64,000 nt of DNA, taken from assembly GCA_034509425.1 (NCBI GenBank), contig JAVTVJ010000068.1, forward strand, positions 4,278,001 through 4,342,000. The letters are read 5' to 3'. The notes under the pieces were generated by a model that was not told where the DNA came from, did no database searches, and was given only the letters and a program-made list of their open reading frames with translations. Made by a program: the position numbers and the translations under genes. Positions 42,401 to 54,400 of this stretch are shown here, in pieces; position 1 is the first letter of the stretch, and each line of letters opens with the position of its first letter. The DNA comes from Eopsaltria australis (Eukaryota; Chordata; Aves; Passeriformes; Petroicidae).

Positions 42401-45400
42401 TGGAAGTGTGTATTGCATCCATGGGTTTAAAACATTAATGCTGAAAGGAAGAAAATGCCATGTCAGTTATGTTGTAAAGTTTCAAACCATTAGTGGTGTG
42501 CTTTTATTTTGCTTTTTGGGTGAGTTTTTGGGTTTTGTTTTTTAGAGCATCACACAACTACAGCACAACACAAATTGACAAAATCATGCATGTCTGCATC
42601 AAGATAGTTCTTCATATTTCAGGAAATGATGGAGGAGTGCAATCTTTTTGCTTTCTATGTTGTTGGCTGTGTTAAGTCATAGGCAGTAATACATTTCATA
42701 TATTACTCCTTTAGGTGAAGTGTGTGACAGGAAACAAATCCACAGGGGAGCTGACAGCCCTTACATACAAAAAGCTGGTCAGATACCTTCCTGAGGCCAG
42801 AATGGTCATCACTTGAGCTTCGGATCTACTCTTAAGAGTGTGCTGTTGAACACCTCTTACTGCATAGTGCTTATGATAGAAATGATTAGAGGCTTGTTGC
42901 CACCCCCAGCTCCACCAGCAACTTGTTGTGCTCTTCCTGTCCTCAGCCCATGTTAGCACTGAGTGCAGTTTCTGTCTCTAGGGCTGTAGAAGACTCTGGT
43001 TTGAGCTTGCATGTTTCCCCAGCCAGGATGGCATTATCCATGCTGCTGACAGCACACGCCCCTTAGTGCCCCCATCACATTCCTGCTTTGTCTGACACTC
43101 CCCAGAGAGCAGCATTTCCCTCTGGCTTCCCCAGATCCCACAGCACAGCTCCCTCTCTCCCAATCCCAGATCCCACAGCACAGCTCCCTCTCTCCCAATT
43201 CCAGATCCCACAGCACAGCTCCCTCCCTCCCAGTCGTGTGCCTGCAGCAGTTGCTGCTGCAACCCATGCCAGCCCTCCTGCTGCTGCTCCAGCTTCCTAC
43301 AGTGCTGGCTTTGTGCAGTGCAAGCCCTTTTGCTGCCATCAGGAAAAGCACTAACTACAAAAAATCCTGCTCTCAGGGAATAAAACCATTGGTTTCAGGC
43401 AAGATTCTGTTAATTTTCCGTTCTCTTGTCCTGTGATCAGGTTGAGTTTCCTTAGCAGTGGAGTGACAATTTAATTTGTTTATGCGTGTTCAGCAGCTTC
43501 CTTACCAAATACTGAACCAAGTGCTCATCCTACATTGGCACCTGGAGAATACCAGACCTTTCTAAAATTATAAACACAAGAAGATTCTCATATGAAATTT
43601 TTAATCCAGTCCTCTCCATTACAAAGGCCTGGTTTCTAAAAGGAAAAAAAACTAAGTGGTTTCTGTCTGCTCACTAATGAATATGCAGCTGATGCTTTGC
43701 TAACATTCATCACTTACATTTACTCACTTTATTTCTGATGATATTTAAAGGTATTGAATCAAATATCAAAATACTGTTGTACTCATGTCTCAAAACTATA
43801 TCTAAAACAAGTTCTTGAAAACATAATAAATTTCATGCTCATCACATTGTTTATTTTTTCTCCAAGCATGCCTTTCTGTGATAAAGGTAACAGACAGTAG
43901 GGAAGTATGTGTGATGGGGCCATAATTCAGCTGAGCTGACCTTTGCAAATAGCATGTAAGCAATAGTGAGCATATGGATTACAGTAGTCCAGTGGGGCCC
44001 TTGATTTAAAGAGCACAGAGAAGTTGGAGGAAGGGATCTGCTTTCAAAGCTGAGACAGGATCAAGAATTGAAGAAAAGCCATGAGCCTGAAACTGCATAT
44101 TCAGCTTTTTCTTGTTTCAAGATTTACCAAACTCTTCTTAAATTTCTGTTTTAACTTATTTTCCAACAATGTTATTGAAAATCATTCTTTAGTGTAATTT
44201 TGCTGTATGTCTGCAGTTAAGCACTGTTAATGACAAATGTAGCTTGGAAGTGAAGCAAACCCTGTGTATTTCAGGTGGCTGTGCACCTTGTAAATATGCT
44301 CATGATAAGATTATTTTGGCTCAGCTTTGGAAATCAGTTGATGGAGGAGGAGAGGGAAATAATTTCTTTCTGAGACTATGGTTCTCCATGGATGACTGAG
44401 AAGCAGCTTGAACTAGTTGGCTCTTCAGAGTGATATTAAAGGGCTCATGGGATGTAAAGATCAAAGCATATAAAAGAGATGTACCAAGGGGTAGGTGTTA
44501 CATTTTAGTGGGGCAAAGTCCTCCTATGAGCTTAATCAGTAGCAATATAGAAATGGCACCTTAACTTCAGTCCTGTGTTGCAGAGCTTTCTTATAGAATT
44601 TATTTCAGCCTTTAGAAAAACATTATTTTTCCTGTCAGAACCTCCAAGGTAATCAACCTTGGTGAGTTACTGAATCACTGGTTATTCAGAGCATGCCAAA
44701 CATCTCTACTCACATCACAAACTTCCTAAATTATGTCCACATCCAACTCTGCCTGCGTAGTCCAGGCAGCTGAATTATGAGGGACAACGATTGTATCACT
44801 GGGTGAGCAGATCACAAGGTGATACTTACAGCTCATACTGTTGTGGCCTTGACTTCACAGCTCAGGGGTTGCACAGGCTTACTGTGGCAGGCTCAAGTCT
44901 TGGGATGCTGTGAGGACCAGTTTATGGCAAATAGCAGCAGGACTGGCTTCTCTGCTCAGCTTGCTGCTGTCAGCCCATTCTGTTCCACACCTCTGCTGGG
45001 CACACACCTTTACAGGTGGTGGCTGCATCTCTTTTTACTTCGACAGCTTTTGGAGCTGGTGGATTTAACTCTTTGTTTCTTTTTTCTTGATGGCCTCTAA
45101 AAGGCTATGATAGCTCCTTTTCAGGATGTGCCTCCATTGCCAATGTCAGTGTTTTATTGACTTCATATCAGTCCATAAGCTGTACTTAAGGTTTCCTCAG
45201 AGCTTTCACTCTGATACAGTGATGCTTTTATTTGAGGTTCCTATGGTGACTGTAAATAAACTTAATAAATAAAGATGGACAAAAGGCCAGTTTAAATAGT
45301 GTGGATACATCATTATCTTCAGTTCATGATCTTAGCCCAAATTCCATCCCATACCTCTCTGTACTCCAAGCCATTTTGAATTATGTGTACAGTAAAACAT

Positions 45401-48400
45401 TGTGAATTGCAGAATGAACTCTTTTATTAGATTCATCAATTCAAATTGCTTTCCTATTAAAAAAAGTCATTCAAGTTTTGCCTCAATTCTGTAAAGAGTT
45501 ATTGGAAAGATTATATATGGAAAAACACATATACATAGATGAGAGGGGGTTTTTTTGGATATGTTATTTTGAAGTGTTTTTCTTTTGTGCATAAGCCTGT
45601 GTGTAATTTCACTGACACCTTCTGTGATCTCTAGTAGCACATCTCACATTTAGCAAGTATGCAGTAGCTTCTTGGATTTAAGGATAATTTTATCTGTATT
45701 GGTTTCCCAACTTTTTTGACCATAAGTATTTAATATACCACAAGCTGTTGTAGACTTAGGATACTGGCAATGCCTTAGCTCTGCTCATTTCCCATGGCAT
45801 GCTGTAGTATATAGAACAGATAACATGTAGCTTTTGGAAATACCTACTGTGATTTTTTTCTGGGCTTGTAGAGAATGGGATTCAGTGGCTTGGGTAAGTT
45901 TTCCTCATCCTGTGGTCCTAACTTGATAGTGAACTTTAAGTCATCAAGGAGAAATGGCATAAAGGTGGCCCCAAAACTTTTGTGCAGATCCAGGGCTGGA
46001 CAGAGAAAATTTGTCTAACATGGAGGTGCAAGAATCATGGTAGGAAGGCAATAAATAGCTTTGCAGCTGATTTGCAGTGACACAGATTTCAGATAGAAAA
46101 TAACTTTAGGTGCTCATGAATAATGTTTTGCTGGAGCCAAACATATATGTACATCTCATATAAGCCCCTGTTGTTATTTTTTTAATCGAAAACAAAATGA
46201 TACTTTATTGCTGCTGGCTTTTAAGCCTACAAAAGTCATTTACCACAGCTGCTTTCTCTGGGAGATTTAGTAACATATTTATGTTAATAGGAATTATGGA
46301 TGAACACTGAAGAGCAAATATAACTTTAGGATTTTATCCAACATCAGCTAACTATCTGCGATGTTGCCCAATTAGATCAACATTCCTTTATTTAAATTAC
46401 TCTATTTCAGTACCTTCCTGTCCAGTAATGAAGGCATATCTTCAATCCTGCCTGTGCTGTATAAGGGAATTTGAAAACAGTGGGACTGGAAGAAAACTCT
46501 GTGTATCTTGGCTGACAAAACTGATGTTCCTGGTCTCTTTTCCCAGAGTCACAATTTTAAGCCTGTTGGTTTTGTAAATTCACACTGGTTTGTGCTGCAC
46601 TTTTGTTTCTGGAGACCTTGGGATGTATTTTTCCCACTGATTCCATGCTGGCAGTTTTGGCAGGCACTGAAAAAATTATGGGTGAAGGCAAAGCATTCAA
46701 GTGAAGTAGAGTAGGTAGGCAGCTGTTAACATTTCCAAATTGAAGTACCCTGAGCACAGTGCAGCTCTGAAGATGAAAATCTCACTGTGTTACATGAGCT
46801 CAGAATTTGGCTGTCAGTTTAGTGGCCATCGTTACCATTAGATGTTATTGATTTGGTGAAGTCCTGGAAATGGAGCACTGTGAGGGGGTGATGGGTGGGT
46901 CACCCTGCCCAGTCACAGCCCCTGGTGGTGTTGGAAAGCAAAGATATTATTCTTTTTAACATACTGAATGTTTTGCTCTCCAAATGTTACTTGATACTTC
47001 ATAACTCCTTGAAGCTTTTTGGCCATTCATCATCCAGAATTGCAAGTGAAAACTGGGACCCATTTCAAGAAGTTGTCTCTACTAAAATGCCTCCACATCC
47101 TGCTGAATCCATGGAGAGCCACGAGTGTGGGGTATGCTCAGGCTGGATTTGTAACCAGCAATTACACACGGCCGTGTTGAGGCCAAGAGATGGGGAAGGA
47201 CTCCCATCCGTGCTGCTGAGACCTCTGGGCCTCCAGAGCAGGATGGCCACGTGCAGGCTCCGTGCTGGGAGGGGATCCAGGCATCCCCCCCACACCAGCA
47301 CCCTTGGCTAAAGCAGAGGTACATGCAGGATGAGGTCGGGCTTGCTTACAAGGTTGTTTGGAGAGAATGCTCAGGCATTCCTTTATTCTGTAAAATTATA
47401 TGAGGAATTCCAAGTGCTGGCAGGACACCTTGAATTTTACAGGAAGGAACTTTTCTGTTACATAAATAAAAATTACCCCCTCAAAAAAGTGAAGATTTTT
47501 CTTTTGGCACCATGCAATTTTATACGTGATGGTACTCTCCCAAACTACTATTTTATATTAAATGAAAGGAATACTTTTTAGCTTGCATTTGCAACTACTG
47601 TGCAAGTAAAGGTTGGGGTTTATTTGATCATTTCCATGGTTTTGGCTGCAGAATAACATATGCTGTATAAGCCATGCAATAGGTACTGAAGAAGCATGTA
47701 ACAGTAATGAAACTGAAAGTCTTCTATAACATGAAAGATTTTGCCATCTGCCACTTTAATATAATACAAATGGATTATCTTCCTCTCATGAAAATTATAT
47801 ATTAAATCTAAGACAGCCAGACAAAATAAATTATGATTTAAGAAGTGGTGGAAAGTAGCACAGTTAAAATTGAATTTGAGGAGCAGTTGATGGATGCTGT
47901 AAAATCCTTTCTAAAGAGGTTTCTGGAAGAGTGGAAGAAGGCAAGTATCTTAATTAAAATGTGTTGTAACAAATTTTTAATTTGACTTCACATTTATCAT
48001 AACAACAAAAAAAGAAGCTAAGAACCCAATGCCTGTATCTCTAGTGGAATGCACATATGCCTTTCTAGCTTATGTTAATCTGGTTTTGTGGAAGTTGAAG
48101 TATTAAAACAGATTGTTAATGCTTCCATCTGGGTCCTATTCTTTCCTTGTGAATAAGCTGAACATTGCAGCAATTTGTTTGTATTTACTGCCTTTCTCCT
48201 CAACCTTATCACCAGCCCTCAGATAGCTCAGGGAAAGAAAAAGCTTATCAAAACTTCAGGGCTGAACAGCACTGAGAAAGCAGGCAGCACACTAAGACCC
48301 TGGCAGCTTGTTGCATTTACTTCCCTGTGGGGTTTTTTTCTGTCTTACCATTTTCAGTTTTTGTAATAAGCAATAAAAAGAATTGATGATTCAGTGTGGG

Positions 48401-51400
48401 ATGCAGGAGACTCACAGAAACTGGAATTGAGATGTCTCAACTTCCCAGAAATTGGCTTTAAGCAAAAAAATATGAGTGTTTAGAAAGGAGCAAAAGACCT
48501 CTTAAATGAACTAACGCAGAGATGATAGAAGATTGTAGTGGGCACATGCAGAGCATTAAGAGTATTTAGTATTCTACTTTTTCTTACAGATAAGCTGTTC
48601 TCAATACTTTTTTTGCAAAGCTAAGCAGTGGCACTATATAGGTAATGATTATGGGCTACTCCAATGAATGCACAGAGATAATTTCATTTCTGTGAGTAGT
48701 ACCAGTGACTACAGTGGGACTATTTCCATGTGTAAAGTTAGCCTGGAGCATATGTGTGGGTGAAACTGAACAGTGGGAAAGATTGAATATGTATACTTCA
48801 CCTCTTACAAAAAGGCTATCAGGTAACAGAAATACAGAAGCTTGGTGTTGATCTTCTGTTCTGGAAGATCAGTTACGGATTGTCTTGAAAAGTGGGTGTG
48901 AAATCTACATATAATCCAGCATTGCAAAGCAAAAGAACTGGAAACGTAAGCAAAAACCCAGTTGTGAAGATACTGTATTCTCTTACGGTTATGAAAGTCT
49001 TTCATCTGAGGCTTTTGAAGCGCTCAGTGCTTAGGTGAGTGTTACATATTCTTGTAGAAAGGTGCTGTTCAGTATTGTCACATGGAGCAGTGAGGAGATT
49101 ATCAATGGCTGGTCAGGGATCATGCAAGGAAACAATGAGCATTTGCAACTCTAATACTCTCCTTAATTATGAGGAATTATTTGCCCAAATGCTCAGTGTT
49201 GGCCATAGGCTGCAGGTTGGGCTCTGTCTCTGGCCCTTGAACAGAAACTTCATTGGCCAGTTCTACCTTCTGCCTGGAAGAATGAGAAGGGTATTGCTAT
49301 TCCTAGAAAATTCAAGACTGTGCTAAGGAAACAGGAGATACTGTCTGCTAATATAACTGGACTGGTCTCTGGAAAGAGAATCTCTTCAGGAGATATGGAA
49401 TACGACACTCTCTTGCTCTTTTGTGTAGTCACTTACCCTGCTTCCCAAAATCAAGACACCCTTAGGCCTGGTCTGCAGACTCTGCACTGCTGATAGTGCA
49501 GATGGCCAGGGCATTCTGTAACCCTGAGTGTGTTCCAAGCCATACCAGCCAGCACAGCAGCATTCCCAATGTCAGTAGTTTACTCCAGTCTGAGGATGTG
49601 AGACACCTCCATCGGAGCACTCCCACACTACCATGAGTGGAGCTTCCTTTGAAAGACCATATTGCATGATGTACAATTAATAAACCAACGGTGAAGAATT
49701 TAAACCCGAAAATAATTGTGCCAAGATGTATGAAAATGTTAAGACATTTCTGAGGTTGGAGGGAGGTAGTTTATTGCCATGTTTCTGAATGAGTTGCAGG
49801 CAGACTATGCTAAGCATGGTATTAAAATGATGAAGAACTAAAGGGAACCCATCTCAGCTGCTCCTGAAGGATCTCCTTTTCCTTGTACTCCACTACAGGA
49901 CCAGGGTACTGTTGAGCCAGGCTCTCTCTGCCCAATACCATAAGGCTACAAATACCCCACAAATACTACAAATACCCTACAAATACTCCAAATCGTCAAA
50001 GGGGAGGAGATCTGCGAAGAATCCCACTGCCAAAAGAAAAAGCAGGAGTTATTTTCCCTTTAAAATCTGTGTGGGGACAATGTGGGGATACATCAGCTTG
50101 CAGAATATATTTGTAAAGCTTCTCAGAGAGGACTTTGTTGGATTGACTGCACCAACAAACCTTCTTTGCATTGATGCATGATGTGTGTGCCAAGCACTCA
50201 GCAGTGGCCTGTCCCACGTGCCACTAGGTGGCAGTTTAGGGACATGGCAGTCACTTGGTTTGATTCATTATGCAGCAGCTGCCTCAACGGAACTAGGGGG
50301 TTTTATTGGTTGGTTTGTGTTTTTTTTTGTTTTGTTTTATTTTGTTTTGTCTTGTCTTGTCTTGTTTTGTTTTTGCTTTTTTTTTGTTTTGTTTTGTTTT
50401 TTGGTTTTTTTGGGTTTTTTTTTCTTTTTTTTTGAGGTTTTGGTTTTTGGTCGGATGTAGCTATTTCTTTATTTTTCCAGCCCCTGCACCGCTGGCTGCC
50501 ATCCTCATGTCCTGGCAGCAGGAGGTGTGGCCAGCCCAGTGACCCAGCCCCAGCCAGCTGGTACCACAGCCCTGGGCACGGGCTGCAGGCTGTGCCTGAC
50601 AGACACATCACAGCACTCGCAAAGAATGTGTCTTGCTTTCACAGGTTTTAAAAGCTTACCCTTTCTGACATTTTTCACTGCAATTTATATTTGCTTTCAC
50701 CAGAACACAAAGTTCACTCTTTCTTTCCCTTTTCAGCTCTCTTTGGTTTGAATCAGTATTCTCCTTCAATGAGACCATTAAAAAAAAAAAAAAAAAAAAG
50801 GCAAAAAGAGAGGGCGGTTCTGCAAAAGTTTGGGTTCTGGTTTGTTCTTTTTTTTTAACATCTTTTTCCCCCCTAGGCCCCTTATCTGACAGTGATTTCA
50901 GTTTTTCTGATTATTTGTAACTGATATAGTAGAATACCAATCTGTTCAGTTACTTCTACACTGTTTGAACACATTGGTTCTTCAAAAGCTGCATTTTTTT
51001 ATCTATACATAAATAACACAGAGTTGGTAGTTTGGTTTTTTTCTTCTCCATTCTGTGGAATAAGTTAATATATTCTTGTTTTTGATGCAAGGTTTAGTGT
51101 AGACTCCAACAAGAGTGTGAGCACCAGAAACTGCCTTCCTAGCCAGGTTAAGGCAGGTATCTGGTGCTCCCTGTCCAGGAAAGGTCATTAAAAGCTGTCT
51201 CTCCTGTACCCTGGCACTGTTCTGTGTTGTGCAGCAAAGCTATACCAGGAGGACTTTCTAGTATATATATTACATATGTCTCTGAAGGGCTGGGTTTACT
51301 CTTGCTGTCCCTAAATGAATGAATGGGCTGTCAAACTGATCTGGCCCAAACTTACTGTGTGGTTCTGTTCATTATTTGAGCTTTGCCATCCCCAAATCAT

Positions 51401-54400
51401 TCACGAAACCCTTGTGGACTTGTAGAAATCAGGGAGGTTATTCAGCTTGCTGATAAAGAAATATTCTGTTGCATTCATGGACTTTTAAAGGTCTTTGATT
51501 TTTAAAGACACACAAAAAAATTGCTTTTTTCTATTTCACTCTATTTGACCAGAAATCAACATTTACAGAGGAAGCCCTTCAATATATAAAAAGCTTTTCA
51601 AAATTCAAATGCTAAAATACAATAGTTATTATAATTTAAAAAGTTTTAAGATATTCATAATCAAATATTGGAAAGATTACAGTGTAAGGGGCTCTTTGGG
51701 GGTTTTTTGACAATCAGGGAACACTACAGATGTAGCTCACTTAAAAAAAGGTGGGAGAGAAATCTTGTCAGTCAAAATACCTTTTCCCTCTCTCCTGAGG
51801 AATTTCACATGCATTTTAAAAAAATTAGTTTCAAAACTTCCTCCTCTGTGTACATGTTTAATACTGTATGGTTGGAGAAGAGCAGTACCACAGAACCACA
51901 TTTCCCCTGCACCTTTCTGTACAGCTCTTATTGTGTCTGTTATGAAAGAAATGAAAATGGTGTGGAAAAGTTACTCCTTGTTAAAGATACCAAATTCCGT
52001 ACTCCAAATTCCGTACTTTCTGTTGTTTTTATTTAACTTACACTTAAGCACTTGGAAACTTGTGGCCGCTACAGAACTTGGTGGGCCTATGCAGAAACCT
52101 TTTGGCAACAGTGAGTTAGGTTCATTGGTGTGCAGCAAATTATTATGGCTAAAATCCTCGTGCCTTATAAGTTTGAGGTTTGCCTTGGACTTGGTTTTAA
52201 ACACAGGCTTTCACCTGTGTAGAAATGAGCCTTATTTGAGGAGGGAGCAGAACGGCAGGGTGCCCCTCCTGCCTGGGGGCCATTGCCAGCCTGGCTCCAG
52301 CTTGGCAGAAGCTGGGAAAGAGGAGAGCCTGTCTGTCAGGGCCAAGTGGCCTCAACCTCCTCCTTCTGCCTGCCTTCCCCATCTTGGAGAGCCAGCCCAT
52401 ATTATCTATACAGAAAACAGCCATACCATGTTTATAATAACCATGTTTGCTGCTGTGCACCTGGGGACAGGCAGCTCTAAATCCTGCCACCCTCCCCAGA
52501 GCTGTGCCCTGTCCTGGTGGAGGAAATCAAAAGGTGCAGAAAGCTTTCATGAGAGGCAAAGCAAGGGATTAACCCTCTGTTTTAATTTGCTTCTCAGTCA
52601 GTTATGTTGGGAATCAGGTGTTTCATTTTGCAGATTTGTAGATCTGGGTGGTGAATGTTCAGCTGGGTTTCTGTTTGAAATGTGAGAAGGGAGGAGGGAA
52701 GACTTGTCTGCTTTTTTATGACTTGTGTTTTCAGTGATTTTGCTGGAATTTTTGGTATGATTCAGGCTTTGTCACTCCAGCCTCACAAACTTCAAAGACA
52801 GAGGCTTACTCCTATGAATTTTCATCTGTTTCAGGTGATAATAAGGTGACACAGCACATCCAAGATCTTTCTAGCTTTTTTCCACTCTCTTAGGTTTTCT
52901 CTGAGTATTTAGGCCATAATGGTAATTCTAGAAGAAATTCTGGGTACTAGATTGCTTACATGCAGAGACATGGTTCCTAATGCCTCACTAAAACACTTTT
53001 CTTCCATTTTCCCAGCACAATAAAATGCAAGAATATGGTTTCATGAAAAATCTGCAAAAGACATACGTCATCCATTCAGCTGTCACCCTAGATCTCAATT
53101 TTCCTTACTGTTGAATTGTTAAAGTAACTTTTCTTTTGTGTGTAACATTTCCTTTCATTGACTTTATTGTATGTGACTGCTAGTCATTTTCTGGGTGTAG
53201 CAATGACTGATTTGTTGTTGCAGACAGAGCAACCATCTGAGGTTGAATTACAACCTCAGATGAACAGACCCCCATCACAGGCAGAAGAAAACAGTTCAAC
53301 AAAAAAGGTGAGATCTGCACACATTTTACCATTATGGAGTGATTTGCCTTCATCAACAAATGTGCTTGTTTTAAGTTTAAAAGCAGTTAAACAGAGGGTT
53401 AGGGTTATGATTTTACATGTTTACCTTCTCTGGAGGTCAAGACACCGGAGAGAACTGTGATAATATGTGACATCAACTTGGATTAAATCATTAAGAAACC
53501 TCTTAGAGTGTAAACATTGATGCAGGTGCTTTGAGAGAGGCAGTTTGCCATTTATTTCAAATCAATAGGGGCTTGTGGAGCCTTAGGGAGAACAAAAAAG
53601 AGTTTGATTGTACTCCAGTCCTGTCTCACTGTAGTTCCTCCAAATTGTGATGCACTCCTTGGTTTCGGTTATTGAGGATTTGATTTTGATTTAAACACAC
53701 CTGTTTGCTGAGGTCAGGATCTGCCACTAAATGTTCATAGACTGGGAGAGATTTGCTCAAGATGTGGAGTTTCTAATATGTTTTTGTATGAACCTATCAT
53801 TTGTAAAAAGTAAGCACTGGAATTAAAATGGCACACTTCAAAGGGCCTTGCTGAGGGATCGAGTGGCCTTAGCAGTAGCTGAGTGTTTTGCCTCTCCTGG
53901 TCATGCTCTGACCATCTCTTTCCACCAGCCCCAGCCAGAAGTTTGGATAGGTGGCAAATACAGATCCTCCCCAATCTGGCCCCTCCTGCAGCCAGAGAGC
54001 ATCTGTAAGACACTCAGCCCAACCAAGAACTTTTGGCAGGTGCTGGAGGGAGTATGTACCTTGCCCAGGGAGCACCATCACACTTCTTACTGTAACAGGG
54101 GGCACAGAAAAAACATCCATATCCTCATTTTCTGTATGTCACAGGGTTTTCCGGGCAGTATCTTGCGCTACTTGTGCTCATCACATTCTGCTTCTAGCCT
54201 GGCCCTGCTTCTTCCTTGCTCTGCTTTGTAGCCCTGCTGGGGAAATTAAATCCTTGTGGTCCACCTGCTTCATACTCACCCTCATCTCACCTGATTCTCT
54301 AAAATGCAGCGAGCCCCAGGCTGTGGGGTGTGGGAGGCAGGTGGTTGTTGCAGAGCTCACCCACCTTCCAAAGCCTGGTGCAGCAGGAACTGGCCAAAGA

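Larger units (their letters stand above)
42027..53223 (+). other. REPS2: REPS2 large intron between window exons 13 and 14 (11.2 kb)
   Basis: Contains the 35-bp minisatellite (43131-43235), a short AAATAC-type repeat (49949-49994), a T/G-rich low-complexity tract (50312-50440), a 20-nt A run (50780-50799) and a long open frame (51942-52685). GC-richer patches lie at 46860-47320 and 52230-52520. No CR1 was recognised, which is notable for its size. Confidence 0.8.

Noticed and set aside
42978..43354. Repetitive open frames on both strands
   Set aside because: Explained by the 35-bp minisatellite at 43131-43235.
50780..50799. Poly-A run as the tail of a processed pseudogene
   Set aside because: The upstream 300 bp show no recognisable coding sequence and no flanking duplication was found.
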